In this document: positions 8,501 through 18,030 of the stretch, one piece after another | Layout: each line of letters starts with the position of its first letter | Position numbering within the stretch: the stretch's first letter is position 1 | From: Pseudomonadota bacterium | Lineage (GTDB): Bacteria > Myxococcota_A > Polyangia > Polyangiales > Polyangiaceae | DNA: 33,997 nucleotides | Assembly (NCBI GenBank): GCA_023431345.1 | Contig: JAEYWK010000159.1 | Coordinates: forward strand, 1 to 33,997 | Direction: 5' to 3' | Made by a program: the position numbers and the translations under genes | The notes under the pieces: generated by a model | The model's database searches: none | Told to the model about the DNA's origin: nothing | What the model saw: the letters and a program-made list of their open reading frames with translations, nothing else

Positions 8501-11500
8501 GGTGACGCGCGTGGCGCGCGAGGTCGGCACCGACGGCAAGCTCGGCGGGCAGGCGCAGGTGCCTGGCGTGGGCGGCACCTGGAAAGACTTGACCGATACC
8601 GTCAACGTGATGGCAGCCAACCTCACCGAGCAGGTGCGCGGCATCGCCAAGGTCGTGACCTCCGTGGCGAGCGGCGACCTGAAGCAAAACTTCACGATCC
8701 GCTCCAAGGGTGAGGTCGCGGCGCTGGCCGACACCATCAACAACATGACGAGCACGCTCGCTACCTTCGCGGAGCAGGTGACCACGGTCGCGCGCGAGGT
8801 CGGCGTGGAGGGGCGCTTGGGCGGGCAAGCCAACGTGCCCGGCGCCGCCGGCACGTGGAAGGATCTCACCGGCAACGTCAACATGCTGGCCGCCAACTTG
8901 ACGGGCCAGGTGCGCGCGATCGCGGAGGTGGCGACGGCGGTGACGAAGGGCGATCTGACCCGCTCCGTACAGGTCGAGGCGCGCGGCGAGGTGGCAGAGC
9001 TGAAGGACAACATCAACACGATGATTGACAACCTTCGCCTCACCACCGAGCGCAACACGGAGCAGGATTGGCTGAAGACCAACCTCGCCCGCTTCACCAG
9101 CATGCTCCAGGGCCAGCGAGATCTCGTGCGCGTCGGCCAGATGCTGCTGAGTGAGCTGGCGCCCCTGGTGGGCGCGCATCAGGGCGTGCTCTACCAGCGG
9201 CACGACGACGGCGGCGTACCCTCGTTGCGCTTGCTCGCCGCCTACGCCGACGACGTCGCGAGCGGTCACCCCTCGCAGCTGCGCTTCGGACACGGCTTGG
9301 TCGGGCAATGCGCGACCGAGCGGCGGCGCATGCTGATCACGCAGCTACCGGACGACACGATCCGCATCGGCTCCGGCCTGTTCAGCGCGCTCCCGCGCAA
9401 CGTGATCGTTCTGCCCGTGCTGTTCGAGGAGCAGGTGAAGGCCGTGATCGAGCTGGCCACGCTCGGCAGCTACACGCCTTCGCACCTGGCGTTCCTCGAC
9501 CAGCTGACCAGCAGCATCGGCATCGTGCTCAACAGCATCGAGGCCACCATGCAGACCGAGAGCCTGCTCGAGCAGTCGCAGAAGCTGGCTACGGAGCTGC
9601 AGTTCCAGCAGAAGGAGCTGCAGCAGACCAACGATCAGCTGGGGCAAAAGGCGCAGCAGCTGGCGGAGCAGAACGCCGAGGTCGAGCGCAAGAACCAGCA
9701 GATCGAGCAAGCCCGACGCGCGCTCGAAGACAAGGCCGAGGAGCTCGCGCTCACGTCCAAGTACAAGTCCGAGTTCTTGGCCAACATGTCACACGAGCTG
9801 CGCACGCCGCTCAACAGCATCCTGATCTTGGGCCAGCAGCTGAGCGACAACCCGGAGGCGAACCTCTCGCCCAAACAGGTCGAGTTCGCGCGCACCATCC
9901 ACAGCGCCGGCACCGACTTGCTCAACCTCATCACCGACATCCTCGACCTATCGAAGATCGAGTCGGGCACCGTCGCGGTCGAGCCGGCCGAAGTGTACTT
10001 CAGCACGATGCTCGAGAGCGTCGGGCGACCGTTCCGTCACGACGCCGAAGCGCGCAACCTGAGCTTCGATATCCAGCTCGACGGACGCCTCGGCCGCAGC
10101 CTGATCACCGACTCGAAGCGCCTGCAGCAGGTGCTCAAGAACCTGCTATCGAACGCCTTCAAGTTCACGGAGCACGGCGGGGTGCGCCTGAACGTCTCTG
10201 CCGTCGCCGCGGGCTGGAGCCCCGATCACCCGGTGCTGGCTCAGGCCGCGACGGTGGTGGCCTTCGAGGTGTCCGATACCGGCATCGGCATCGCGCCGGA
10301 GAAGCAGAAGATCATCTTCGAGGCTTTCCAGCAGGCCGACGCCGGCACCAGCCGCAAATACGGCGGCACCGGCTTGGGCTTGGCCATCAGCCGCGAGCTG
10401 GCCACGCTGCTCGGCGGCGAAATCCAGCTGCGCAGCCAGCCGGGCACCGGCAGCACGTTCACGCTGTACCTGCCGCTGCGCTATCAAGGGCCGTCGTCCA
10501 CGCAGCGCGAATCACCCAAGCCGCAATCGACGCCGACGGCGCTACCCGCGTCGCTCCGCGTGGCGGACGCGACGCCCGAGCACATTCCCGACGATCGCGC
10601 CGACCTACACCCCGGCGACTCCAGCCTGCTCATCGTCGAAGACGACCCCCACTACGCGCGCGTGCTGGCTGATCTGGCGCGCGATCGTGGCTTCAAGGTG
10701 CTCGTCGCCTCACGCGGGGCCGAGGCGCTGGAGCTAGCCCGTGAGTTCACGCCCACGGCCGTGTCGCTCGACGTGTTCTTGCCCGACATGCTCGGCTGGG
10801 GGGTGCTGAGCCAGTTCAAGCAGGACGCGAAGCTGCGCCACATTCCCGTGCAAATCGTCACGCTCGACGACAACCGCCAGCACGGGCTTTCGCGCGGGGC
10901 GTTCTCGTTCATCACCAAACCCGCGACGACGGAGGGGCTCGAAGCCGCCTTCACGCGGATCAAAGACTACTCCGAGCAGCGCCGCCGCCGCCTGCTGATC
11001 GTGGAGGACAACAGCGCCGAGCTGATGAGCATCAAGGAGCTGCTCGGCCACGACGACATCGAGGTGGTGTCGGCGCGCACCGGGCAGGAGGCGCTCGAGA
11101 TCCTCAAGAGCGAGTCGATCGACTGCATGGTGCTCGATCTGCGCCTGCCCGACATCTCTGGGCTCGATGTCCTCAACCGCGTCCAGGGCGAGCTCGAGCT
11201 GCCGGATTTGCCGGTCGTGGTCTTCACGGGCAAGGAGCTGACGCCAGGGCAAGAGAAGCAGCTCCAAGAGCTGGCGCGGCGCGTCGTGATCAAGGGCGTC
11301 GAGTCACCGGAGCGGCTGCTGGACGAGACCGCGCTCTTCTTGCATCGCGTGATCGCGCAGCTTCCGCCGCACAAGCAGCAAATGCTGGAGCGGCTGCACC
11401 GCTCCGACGAGGACTTGAAGGGGCGTCAGGTGTTGGTGGTCGACGATGACGTGCGCAACATCTTCGCGCTCGGCAGCGTGCTGGAGCGCCACGGCATGAA

Positions 11501-11789
11501 GGTGATCACGGCCCAAACTGGGCGCGAGGCCATCACGACGCTCGAAAAGACGCCTGACATCTCGATCGTCTTGATGGACATCATGATGCCGGAGATGGAC
11601 GGCTACCAGACGATGGGGCTCATTCGAAAGCAGCAACAATTCCGGCGCTTGCCGATCGTGGCGCTCACCGCCAAGGCGATGAAGGGCGACCGCGAGAAGT
11701 GCCTCGACGCAGGCGCCTCCGACTATTTGGCGAAGCCCGTGAACACCGAGCAGCTCCTCGCCACCCTGCGCTTGTGGCTGCACCGCTAG
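5508..11789 (+). CDS. Giant cytoplasmic poly-HAMP hybrid histidine kinase with three receivers
   Basis: A 2093-residue protein with no signal peptide or membrane helix. Residues about 20-166 hold divergent HAMP-like segments. Residues 167-1178 are eleven 92-residue units, each pairing a divergent HAMP (EVTRVAREVG...GTWKDLTDSVN) with a canonical one (GDLSRKITVDV.GEILQLK). A GAF domain follows (about 1205-1345), then a Gln/Glu-rich coiled coil (1348-1425) and HisKA with His1429 (MSHELRTPLN). HATPase motifs are at Asn1549, Asp1590 (DTGIG) and 1619 onward (GGTGLGL). Three receivers have acceptor Asp1755, Asp1877 and Asp2024. Fungal group III kinases (Nik1/Os-1, osmotic and fungicide sensing) share tandem ~90-residue HAMP repeats, so soluble stress sensing is plausible. 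There is no HPt domain in this operon. Confidence 0.93.
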   Translation: MATTPIIGSNGADGLPPPDLNHEAELRELLAVLTAVREGDFSVRLPGHWTGLVGKIADTLNDVVSANQTMATQLERVGQVVGKEGKVRQRVRFTRHAGAWAEMEASVNTLMEDLIWPTTEVTRALAGVAQGDLSQTMRLDVEGRPLQGEFLRSATIVNSMIKQLGVFASEVTRVAREVGTDGKLGGQAEVPDVSGVWKDLTESVNSMASNLTGQVRNITEVTIAVASGDLSKKITVDVRGEILQLKEAINTMVDQLRGFASEVTRVAREVGTDGKLGGQAIVPGVAGTWKDLTDSVNAMCGNLTDQVRNIAQVTTAVARGDLSRKITVDVRGEILELKDTMNTMVDQLNAFASEVTRVAREVGTDGKLGGQAQVPGVAGTWKDLTDNVNFMASNLTGQVRNIAEVATAIAGGDLSRKITVNVSGEILQLKDTMNTMVDQLNAFAGEVTRVAREVGTEGRLGGQAQVPGVAGTWKDLTDSVNSMANNLTAQVRNIAEVSTAIANGDLSKKITVDVSGEILQLKQTINTTVDQLNAFAGEVTRVAREVGTEGKLGGQAVVRGVAGTWKDLTDSVNSMASNLTGQVRNIAEVATAVALGDLSRKITVDVQGEILQLKETINTMVDQLNAFAAEVTRVAREVGTEGKLGGQAEVGGVAGTWKDLTDSVNSMAGNLTGQVRNIAEVATAIAGGDLSRKITVDVRGEILQLKETINTMVDQLNAFAGEVTRVAREVGTEGRLGGQAQVPGVAGTWKSLTDSVNFMAGNLTAQVRNIAEVTTAVAKGDLSRKITVDVKGEILELKITINTMVDQLNAFASEVTRVARDVGTEGKLGGQAEVPGVAGTWKDLTDNVNSMATNLTNQVRNIAEVATSIASGDLSKKITVDVRGELLVLKETLNTMVEQLRSFAGEVTRVAREVGTEGRLGGQANVPGAAGTWKDLTDNVNLLAGNLTTQVRNIAEVTTAVASGDLSRKISVDARGEILELKNTVNTMVDQLNAFASEVTRVAREVGTDGKLGGQAQVPGVGGTWKDLTDTVNVMAANLTEQVRGIAKVVTSVASGDLKQNFTIRSKGEVAALADTINNMTSTLATFAEQVTTVAREVGVEGRLGGQANVPGAAGTWKDLTGNVNMLAANLTGQVRAIAEVATAVTKGDLTRSVQVEARGEVAELKDNINTMIDNLRLTTERNTEQDWLKTNLARFTSMLQGQRDLVRVGQMLLSELAPLVGAHQGVLYQRHDDGGVPSLRLLAAYADDVASGHPSQLRFGHGLVGQCATERRRMLITQLPDDTIRIGSGLFSALPRNVIVLPVLFEEQVKAVIELATLGSYTPSHLAFLDQLTSSIGIVLNSIEATMQTESLLEQSQKLATELQFQQKELQQTNDQLGQKAQQLAEQNAEVERKNQQIEQARRALEDKAEELALTSKYKSEFLANMSHELRTPLNSILILGQQLSDNPEANLSPKQVEFARTIHSAGTDLLNLITDILDLSKIESGTVAVEPAEVYFSTMLESVGRPFRHDAEARNLSFDIQLDGRLGRSLITDSKRLQQVLKNLLSNAFKFTEHGGVRLNVSAVAAGWSPDHPVLAQAATVVAFEVSDTGIGIAPEKQKIIFEAFQQADAGTSRKYGGTGLGLAISRELATLLGGEIQLRSQPGTGSTFTLYLPLRYQGPSSTQRESPKPQSTPTALPASLRVADATPEHIPDDRADLHPGDSSLLIVEDDPHYARVLADLARDRGFKVLVASRGAEALELAREFTPTAVSLDVFLPDMLGWGVLSQFKQDAKLRHIPVQIVTLDDNRQHGLSRGAFSFITKPATTEGLEAAFTRIKDYSEQRRRRLLIVEDNSAELMSIKELLGHDDIEVVSARTGQEALEILKSESIDCMVLDLRLPDISGLDVLNRVQGELELPDLPVVVFTGKELTPGQEKQLQELARRVVIKGVESPERLLDETALFLHRVIAQLPPHKQQMLERLHRSDEDLKGRQVLVVDDDVRNIFALGSVLERHGMKVITAQTGREAITTLEKTPDISIVLMDIMMPEMDGYQTMGLIRKQQQFRRLPIVALTAKAMKGDREKCLDAGASDYLAKPVNTEQLLATLRLWLHR
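6006..9041 (+). repeat. Eleven tandem 276-bp repeats encoding the poly-HAMP array
   Basis: The period is exactly 276 bp (92 codons) with no indels: units begin at 6006, 6282, 6558, 6834, 7110, 7386, 7662, 7938, 8214, 8490 and 8766. A near-invariant block, GAGGTGACGCGCGTCGCGCG, recurs at the start of most units. Middle units are very alike at DNA level; the last unit and the second half of unit ten are clearly diverged, as is the N-terminal precursor before 6006. The period is visible by direct reading. Confidence 0.95.
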
Positions 11790-11827
11790 CGCCAGCGATC
11801 GCGAAGGCTGCGAGAGACCGCTGACCG

Positions 11828-12466
11828 CTAAAACGACCCCGTGAGCGACAGCCCGCCGAAGGCCCCCCTCGCTGAGGTCGAAGGCAAGACCAGCAGCTGC
11901 GGCGCGAGGGTGCACGCAAGGCTGCAGCTCGTGGGTAGCCCAGTCGGCTGAGTCCAGAGCTGCAGCTCGGCGATCGCAGTTCCACCCACGGTCGTCATCA
12001 ACCCGCTCAAGTAGTGATCGTAACCGAACGCGATGATGCCGCCAGTGACGGCCGCCAGCCCGAAGTTGGCGACGTGCCAAGGCCAGGTCACGCGGCTTCG
12101 CTGATCGGCGGCGCTCGCGGCCAAGAGCTGAGGCAGCCGCTCCGCGCAGCGCGATGAGGGTAGCGCGCGGAGCTCGTCGGAAGCCGCCTCCACGTCCAAG
12201 GGCCACAGCCACGTCGCCGCCGCAGTCAGCGCGGAGCCGGCGCCACCGATGATCCAGTCCGGACGCGAGCGAGGGTCGTCGAGCGGCGCGGCGATGAAGC
12301 TGCCCAGCGCCAGCGTCGCGTTCACCCCCGTCCACGTGTAGCGCCACTCGCGCGCGCGGCGGGCCTCAGCGTGAATCACTGCCGCGTCGCAGACGAACTG
12401 CTGCGCCCCGGCGGGCGTCGCCGCAGCCAAAACCACCGCCGTGAAACCGACCGCAACGAAGCGCAC
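11828..12466 (-). CDS. Secreted or membrane-associated protein of unknown function
   Basis: A 212-residue protein starting at GTG 12466. The N-terminus VGFTAVVLAAATPAGAQQF is a convincing Sec signal peptide with AGA-Q cleavage context. Further hydrophobic stretches (about residues 48-60, 73-86, 128-148) could be membrane segments. Two or three Cys pairs are present (FVCDA, SSRCAE, TSCSLACT). No known family is recognised. It converges on the giant kinase, with 38 bases between stops, so it is not part of that operon. It might be an envelope protein typical of this lineage; no function is assigned. Confidence 0.65.
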   Translation of the reverse strand: MRFVAVGFTAVVLAAATPAGAQQFVCDAAVIHAEARRAREWRYTWTGVNATLALGSFIAAPLDDPRSRPDWIIGGAGSALTAAATWLWPLDVEAASDELRALPSSRCAERLPQLLAASAADQRSRVTWPWHVANFGLAAVTGGIIAFGYDHYLSGLMTTVGGTAIAELQLWTQPTGLPTSCSLACTLAPQLLVLPSTSARGAFGGLSLTGSF

Positions 12467-12537
12467 GATCCCCCAAATCTAGGGTAGACACGGCGCCGGG
12501 GCTAGTCGCGACCGACGCCCCGCGGTAACAACCGCGC

Positions 12538-13269
12538 ATGCGCTTCATCGTCATGCACAAGGTCGACGCGAACATGGAAGCAGGCGGGCCGCCCCGCCAA
12601 GACATCATCCAGCAGATGGGCGAGCTCGTCCAAAGCAGCATCCGGAGCGGTGTGCTGCTGAACGGCGCCGGGCTCCACCGCAGCGCTCGGCGCGCGCGCC
12701 TGGAAACGAGCGGCCAGGTGACGACGGGCCCCTACGCCGGACAGAACGAGCTGGTCGCGTCGTTCGTGATGATCAGCGCCAGGTCCATCGATGCGGCCAT
12801 CGGTCACGCGCGCACGCTCTCGAAAGAGCTGGGCGGGGTCGAGATCGAGGTCGGCCCCGTCGTCGAGCCCTGGGACCTCGGCATGATGGAAAAGCCGGCC
12901 ACGCCCGTCGAGCGCTTCCTGCTTTTGTGCAAGTCGACGCCGGCCGATGAAGCGTCCGACACCGCGCAGAAGCACGCCGACGCGGTCCGGAGCCTGTCCG
13001 CTTCCCTGCAGAACGACGGCGCCGTGCTCGCGGCCGAAGCACTCGCCCCCAGCCACGGCGGCGCACGACTCGCGGCGCCCGGTTCGGGCAAGCGAGCTTG
13101 GGTAGACGGGCCCTTTGCCGAGTCCAAAGAGCTGATCGCCGGCTTCTCGCTGCTGCAGCTCCCTTCCTTGCGCGACGCCCTAGCCTGGGCCGACCGCTAC
13201 GCGGCCATCCTGACCGTGAACGAGGTGGACGTACGCCCGGTCTACGAGCTGCAACCGACGGCGCCCTGA
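12538..13269 (+). CDS. Tandem YCII/DGPF-domain protein
   Basis: A 243-residue fusion of two YCII-related (DGPF) dimeric ferredoxin-like domains. The N-terminal half starts MRFIVMHK and carries the degenerate motif TTGPYAGQNELVASF; the C-terminal half (from about residue 122, ERFLLLCK) has the canonical WVDGPFAESKELIAGF and ends in EVRPVYE-like strands. Single-domain relatives are small cytoplasmic proteins of uncertain function, often paired with ECF sigma factors. No sigma factor gene lies next to it here. ATG 12538 fits the family start. The 71-base gap from the divergent secreted-protein gene holds the promoter region; no clear boxes were recognised. Confidence 0.82.
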   Translation: MRFIVMHKVDANMEAGGPPRQDIIQQMGELVQSSIRSGVLLNGAGLHRSARRARLETSGQVTTGPYAGQNELVASFVMISARSIDAAIGHARTLSKELGGVEIEVGPVVEPWDLGMMEKPATPVERFLLLCKSTPADEASDTAQKHADAVRSLSASLQNDGAVLAAEALAPSHGGARLAAPGSGKRAWVDGPFAESKELIAGFSLLQLPSLRDALAWADRYAAILTVNEVDVRPVYELQPTAP

Positions 13270-13460
13270 GAGAAAAACGTCCGGAGCGCGAGGGCTCGAA
13301 CGTCTGTACTAAATCATGAGTAGCACCGTCCGCGCCGCCCTGCGCCGCGCCCGCAGCGACGTGGAGACCCGATTCCTGGCGCGACGCTTGAAGGCAGCTA
13401 GCTCATAGGTAGCGGCAATCTCTCGCCGCGAGTACGCCACCAGCGGATGAGCAGGCTGTT
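13270..13460. other. Convergent intergenic region without a supported gene
   Basis: The 191 bases separate two convergent genes. A 30-codon ATG frame (13316-13408) exists but has no recognised family or ribosome binding site. No strong terminator hairpin was seen. Confidence 0.5.
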
Positions 13461-15869
<2,409 letters not shown>

Positions 15870-15879
15870 CGGCTTTGCT

Positions 15880-16092
15880 TCAAGCACCACTGCGCGATTT
15901 GTTCAAGTAGGGCAGCACGAAGAGATAGAGCCCGCTCAGCATCAGTAAGAACAGCGGCAGCAGCGGCGCATAGGTCACGGCCTCCGGCGGCGGCTCGCCG
16001 GGCCGCACGCCCATGAACACGAAGTTCGTGATCACGGTGAGGGTGAATAGGATTGAAACCCAGCGGTGAAACTGTCGAGTCAACTTGCTCAT
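15880..16092 (-). CDS. Small two-helix membrane protein
   Basis: A 70-residue protein, MSKLTRQFHRW..., with a helix around residues 12-28 (VSILFTLTVITNFVFM) and a second around 42-62 (APLLPLFLLMLSGLYLFVLP). The short Pro-rich loop between them would face the outside if the N-terminal basic residues stay inside. Its ATG overlaps the TGA of the upstream RibD-C-like gene (ATGA), and the UvrA-like gene follows after ten bases, so it is translated within this operon. Similar short proteins exist in many bacteria without a known function. Confidence 0.75.
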   Translation of the reverse strand: MSKLTRQFHRWVSILFTLTVITNFVFMGVRPGEPPPEAVTYAPLLPLFLLMLSGLYLFVLPYLNKSRSGA

Positions 16093-16790
16093 ACGCCGCT
16101 CTCTTCCTGTTTTTTGTCGAATAGCTCGAGCACGACGTGCAGGCCATGCTCCGAGGCCGCCTGCTCCTTCACGGAGTAGCCGAGGCTCGCCAGATCGATG
16201 CCCGTGAGCAGCGGCTCGCCGCGCCCGAGGATGGCAGGCGCAACCACCAGATGAAGCTGATCGATCAGGCCCGCCGTGAGATACTGACGAATGGTCGCCG
16301 CGCCGCCGCCGATGCGGATGTCCCGGCCGCGCGCGGCGTCTTTCGCTCGCTCCAGGGCGACTTGGATGCCCTCCGTCACGAAGTGAAACGTCGTGCCACC
16401 TTCCATCGTGATTGAAGGCCGAGCGTGGTGGGTCAAGACGAATACGGGCACGTGATAAGGCGGGTTCTTGCCCCACCATCCCTTCCATTCGTCGTTGAGC
16501 CACGGGCCGCGCGTGGGCGCGAACATGTTGCGCCCCATGATCCACGCGCCTAAATTTTCGAAGCTGCGAGCCGCGTAGTCGTCGTCGACGCCGGTTCGGC
16601 CCGTCGGTGACGTGATGAGGTCGGCCGCGAAGTCTGCGTGCATCTTGATGAACGTCTTCGTGTCGAGCACCCAGCGGTGCAGCCCCATGCCGCCCACGCC
16701 GAGCGGGTTGGCTAGGCTTTGTTCAGGCCCTGCCCCGAAGCCGTCCAACGAAACACTGAACGCATCGACTCGAACTTTGGATTTAGTCAT
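16089..16790 (-). CDS. Dihydrofolate reductase-family (RibD C-terminal domain) protein
   Basis: A 233-residue protein of the RibD-C/DHFR-like superfamily, which comprises NADPH-dependent reductases. VDAFSVSLDGFGAG at the N-terminus, GAWIMGRNMFAP in the middle, PVFVLTHHARP, then the nucleotide-binding IRIGGGAATIRQYLTAGLIDQLHLVVAPAILG are typical. The substrate is unknown; members of this branch are annotated as deaminase/reductases but usually lack the deaminase domain, as here. It is the first gene of the reverse-strand operon with the membrane and UvrA-like genes. The 220-base divergent gap upstream (16791-17010) must hold promoters for both sides; nothing specific was recognised there. Confidence 0.88.
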   Translation of the reverse strand: MTKSKVRVDAFSVSLDGFGAGPEQSLANPLGVGGMGLHRWVLDTKTFIKMHADFAADLITSPTGRTGVDDDYAARSFENLGAWIMGRNMFAPTRGPWLNDEWKGWWGKNPPYHVPVFVLTHHARPSITMEGGTTFHFVTEGIQVALERAKDAARGRDIRIGGGAATIRQYLTAGLIDQLHLVVAPAILGRGEPLLTGIDLASLGYSVKEQAASEHGLHVVLELFDKKQEESGV

Positions 16791-17010
16791 CGCTCTCGGC
16801 TCGTGGGGACAGGAGCCGCTCCGAATGAGAGACGAACGGCGCCCCGCGATTTCGACAGGCGCCCCGCATTTTCTGGCTTGAACAAAAACGCTTTCAATCC
16901 GCGGACTTGCAGAGTTAGCGGCACGAACCCCGGCCCGTGGACGCAGGTCGACCGGCCGCGGCGATACTCTACCCGCCCCGCGCTGCTCACGGACGGCGCG
17001 ACCCCAACCG

Positions 17011-17631
17011 ATGACCTACGACCGCACCTTTTGGGAACAGCTCTGGGAAAAAACGCTGCGAGAGCACGGCGACAAAGTCGCCCAGCGCCCGCCGAGCCCG
17101 CACCTACTGGCGGAGGCGTCGAGCCTCACCCCTGGGCGAGCGCTCGACGCGGGCTGCGGTCACGGCGCCGAGACGCTTTGGCTCGCGGGACACGGCTGGA
17201 GGGTGACAGCTGTCGACTTCTCTGCGAGCGCGCTCGAGCACCTTCGAACGACGGCGCGCGCGCTGGGGAACGAGCTCGCGGCGCGCATCACCCTCATCGA
17301 GGCCGATTTGAGTGGGTGGAGCCCGGAGCCAAGCGCCTTCGATTTGGTGGTGAGCCTCTACGTGCACGTCGCGACCACGGTCGAGGAGGCGCTCGGTCGC
17401 CTCGCGAGCGGCGTTGCGCCCGGCGGCACCCTGCTCGCCATCGGACATCGTCCCATCGATCCTGCTACGGGGGCACCCACGCGCGCCGCGTCGCAGACCC
17501 AAGTCTCGCTCGAGGCCGCTCGCGCCGTGCTCGATCCGCAGCAGTGGCAAATCGTCGTGGCTGAAGAGCGCCCCCGCTCCGTGGCAGGTACGGGCGTCGA
17601 CGCGGTCGTCGTCGCAAAAAGACGCTTTTGA
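17011..17631 (+). CDS. Class I SAM-dependent methyltransferase
   Basis: A 206-residue Rossmann-fold methyltransferase. Motif I is RALDAGCGHGAETLWLA (about residues 43-59), motif II VTAVDFSASALEHL, motif III-like ITLIEADLSGW and motif IV DLVVSLYVHV, followed by the late strand GGTLLAIGHRP. The N-terminal FWEQLWEKTLREHG is common in small stand-alone Methyltransf_25/TehB-like proteins that act on small molecules. The substrate cannot be read from the sequence. It ends about 70 bases before the start of the ArsR gene and is probably a separate transcription unit. Confidence 0.85.
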   Translation: MTYDRTFWEQLWEKTLREHGDKVAQRPPSPHLLAEASSLTPGRALDAGCGHGAETLWLAGHGWRVTAVDFSASALEHLRTTARALGNELAARITLIEADLSGWSPEPSAFDLVVSLYVHVATTVEEALGRLASGVAPGGTLLAIGHRPIDPATGAPTRAASQTQVSLEAARAVLDPQQWQIVVAEERPRSVAGTGVDAVVVAKRRF

Positions 17632-17662
17632 GCGACTCCTCAGCGCTTGCCCACGTCAGGGC

Positions 17663-17691
17663 TTGACGAATGCGCCCTGTTCCAATATTCA
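17663..17691 (+). promoter_or_regulatory. Candidate sigma-70-type promoter of the arsR-SRPBCC pair
   Basis: TTGACG (17663-17668) and TATTCA (17686-17691) are separated by 17 bases. The -10 is a weak match, but its position would start transcription at about 17698, almost at the TTG start codon, consistent with the absence of a spaced ribosome binding site. Confidence 0.4.
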
Positions 17692-17705
17692 ACCATAAGG
17701 TTGAA
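17688..17705. promoter_or_regulatory. Palindromic operator over the ArsR-type start codon
   Basis: TTCAACC-ATAA-GGTTGAA is a perfect 7+7 inverted repeat. It covers the end of the candidate -10 box and the likely TTG start. Similar AACC..GGTT palindromes are common before ArsR genes paired with SRPBCC genes. Binding of the protein here would block transcription of both genes. Confidence 0.65.
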
Positions 17706-18030
17706 CGTATCGAACCAGCTCGACGACACCCTGCTCGCCCTCGCTGACCCGACCCGGCGCAAGCTCTTGGCTCGCCTCGCGCAAGGCGAAGCGCGCGTGA
17801 CGGAGCTGGCCGCTCCTCTGCCCATTTCGCTCAACGCGGTCTCCAAGCACATCAAGCTGCTCGAGCGAGCCAGGCTGGTGCAGAGGCGGGTCAGCGGCCG
17901 CGAGCATTACCTATCGCTCGATCCTCGCCCGCTCGATCGCGCCGCTCATTGGCTCGAAACCCAGCGCGCGCAGTGGACCGCGCGGCTGCAAAAGCTGGAT
18001 GAGATCTTGCAAGAGGAGGACTCGAAGTGA
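17701..18030 (+). CDS. ArsR-family winged-helix regulator
   Basis: A 109-residue regulator of the SdpR/ArsR subgroup. LDDTLLALADPTRRKLLARLAQGEARVTELA is the classic N-terminal signature, followed by the recognition helix region SLNAVSKHIKLLERARLVQRR and the wing VSGREHYLSLDP. No metal-binding CxC motif is present, so it is not a classic arsenic sensor; this subgroup is typically co-transcribed with an SRPBCC protein. TTG 17701 places the start exactly where relatives begin; the frame continues upstream to another TTG at 17647, which would spoil the operator placement. Its stop overlaps the start of the next gene. Confidence 0.87.
   Translation: MNVSNQLDDTLLALADPTRRKLLARLAQGEARVTELAAPLPISLNAVSKHIKLLERARLVQRRVSGREHYLSLDPRPLDRAAHWLETQRAQWTARLQKLDEILQEEDSK

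Noticed and set aside
6006..9041. Regularly spaced repeats considered as a CRISPR-like array
   Set aside because: The whole 276-bp unit is coding, units are alike along their full length, and there are no unique spacers.
5481..9308. A 1275-codon open frame on the reverse strand across the poly-HAMP array
   Set aside because: It arises because GC-rich codon bias and the in-phase 276-bp repeats keep stops out of the opposite strand; its product is a low-quality repeat of His/Asp/Arg/Gly with no domain, and the forward frame is a clear kinase.
13316..13408. A 30-codon ATG frame between convergent genes
   Set aside because: No ribosome binding site, no recognised family and basic composition typical of random GC-rich frames.
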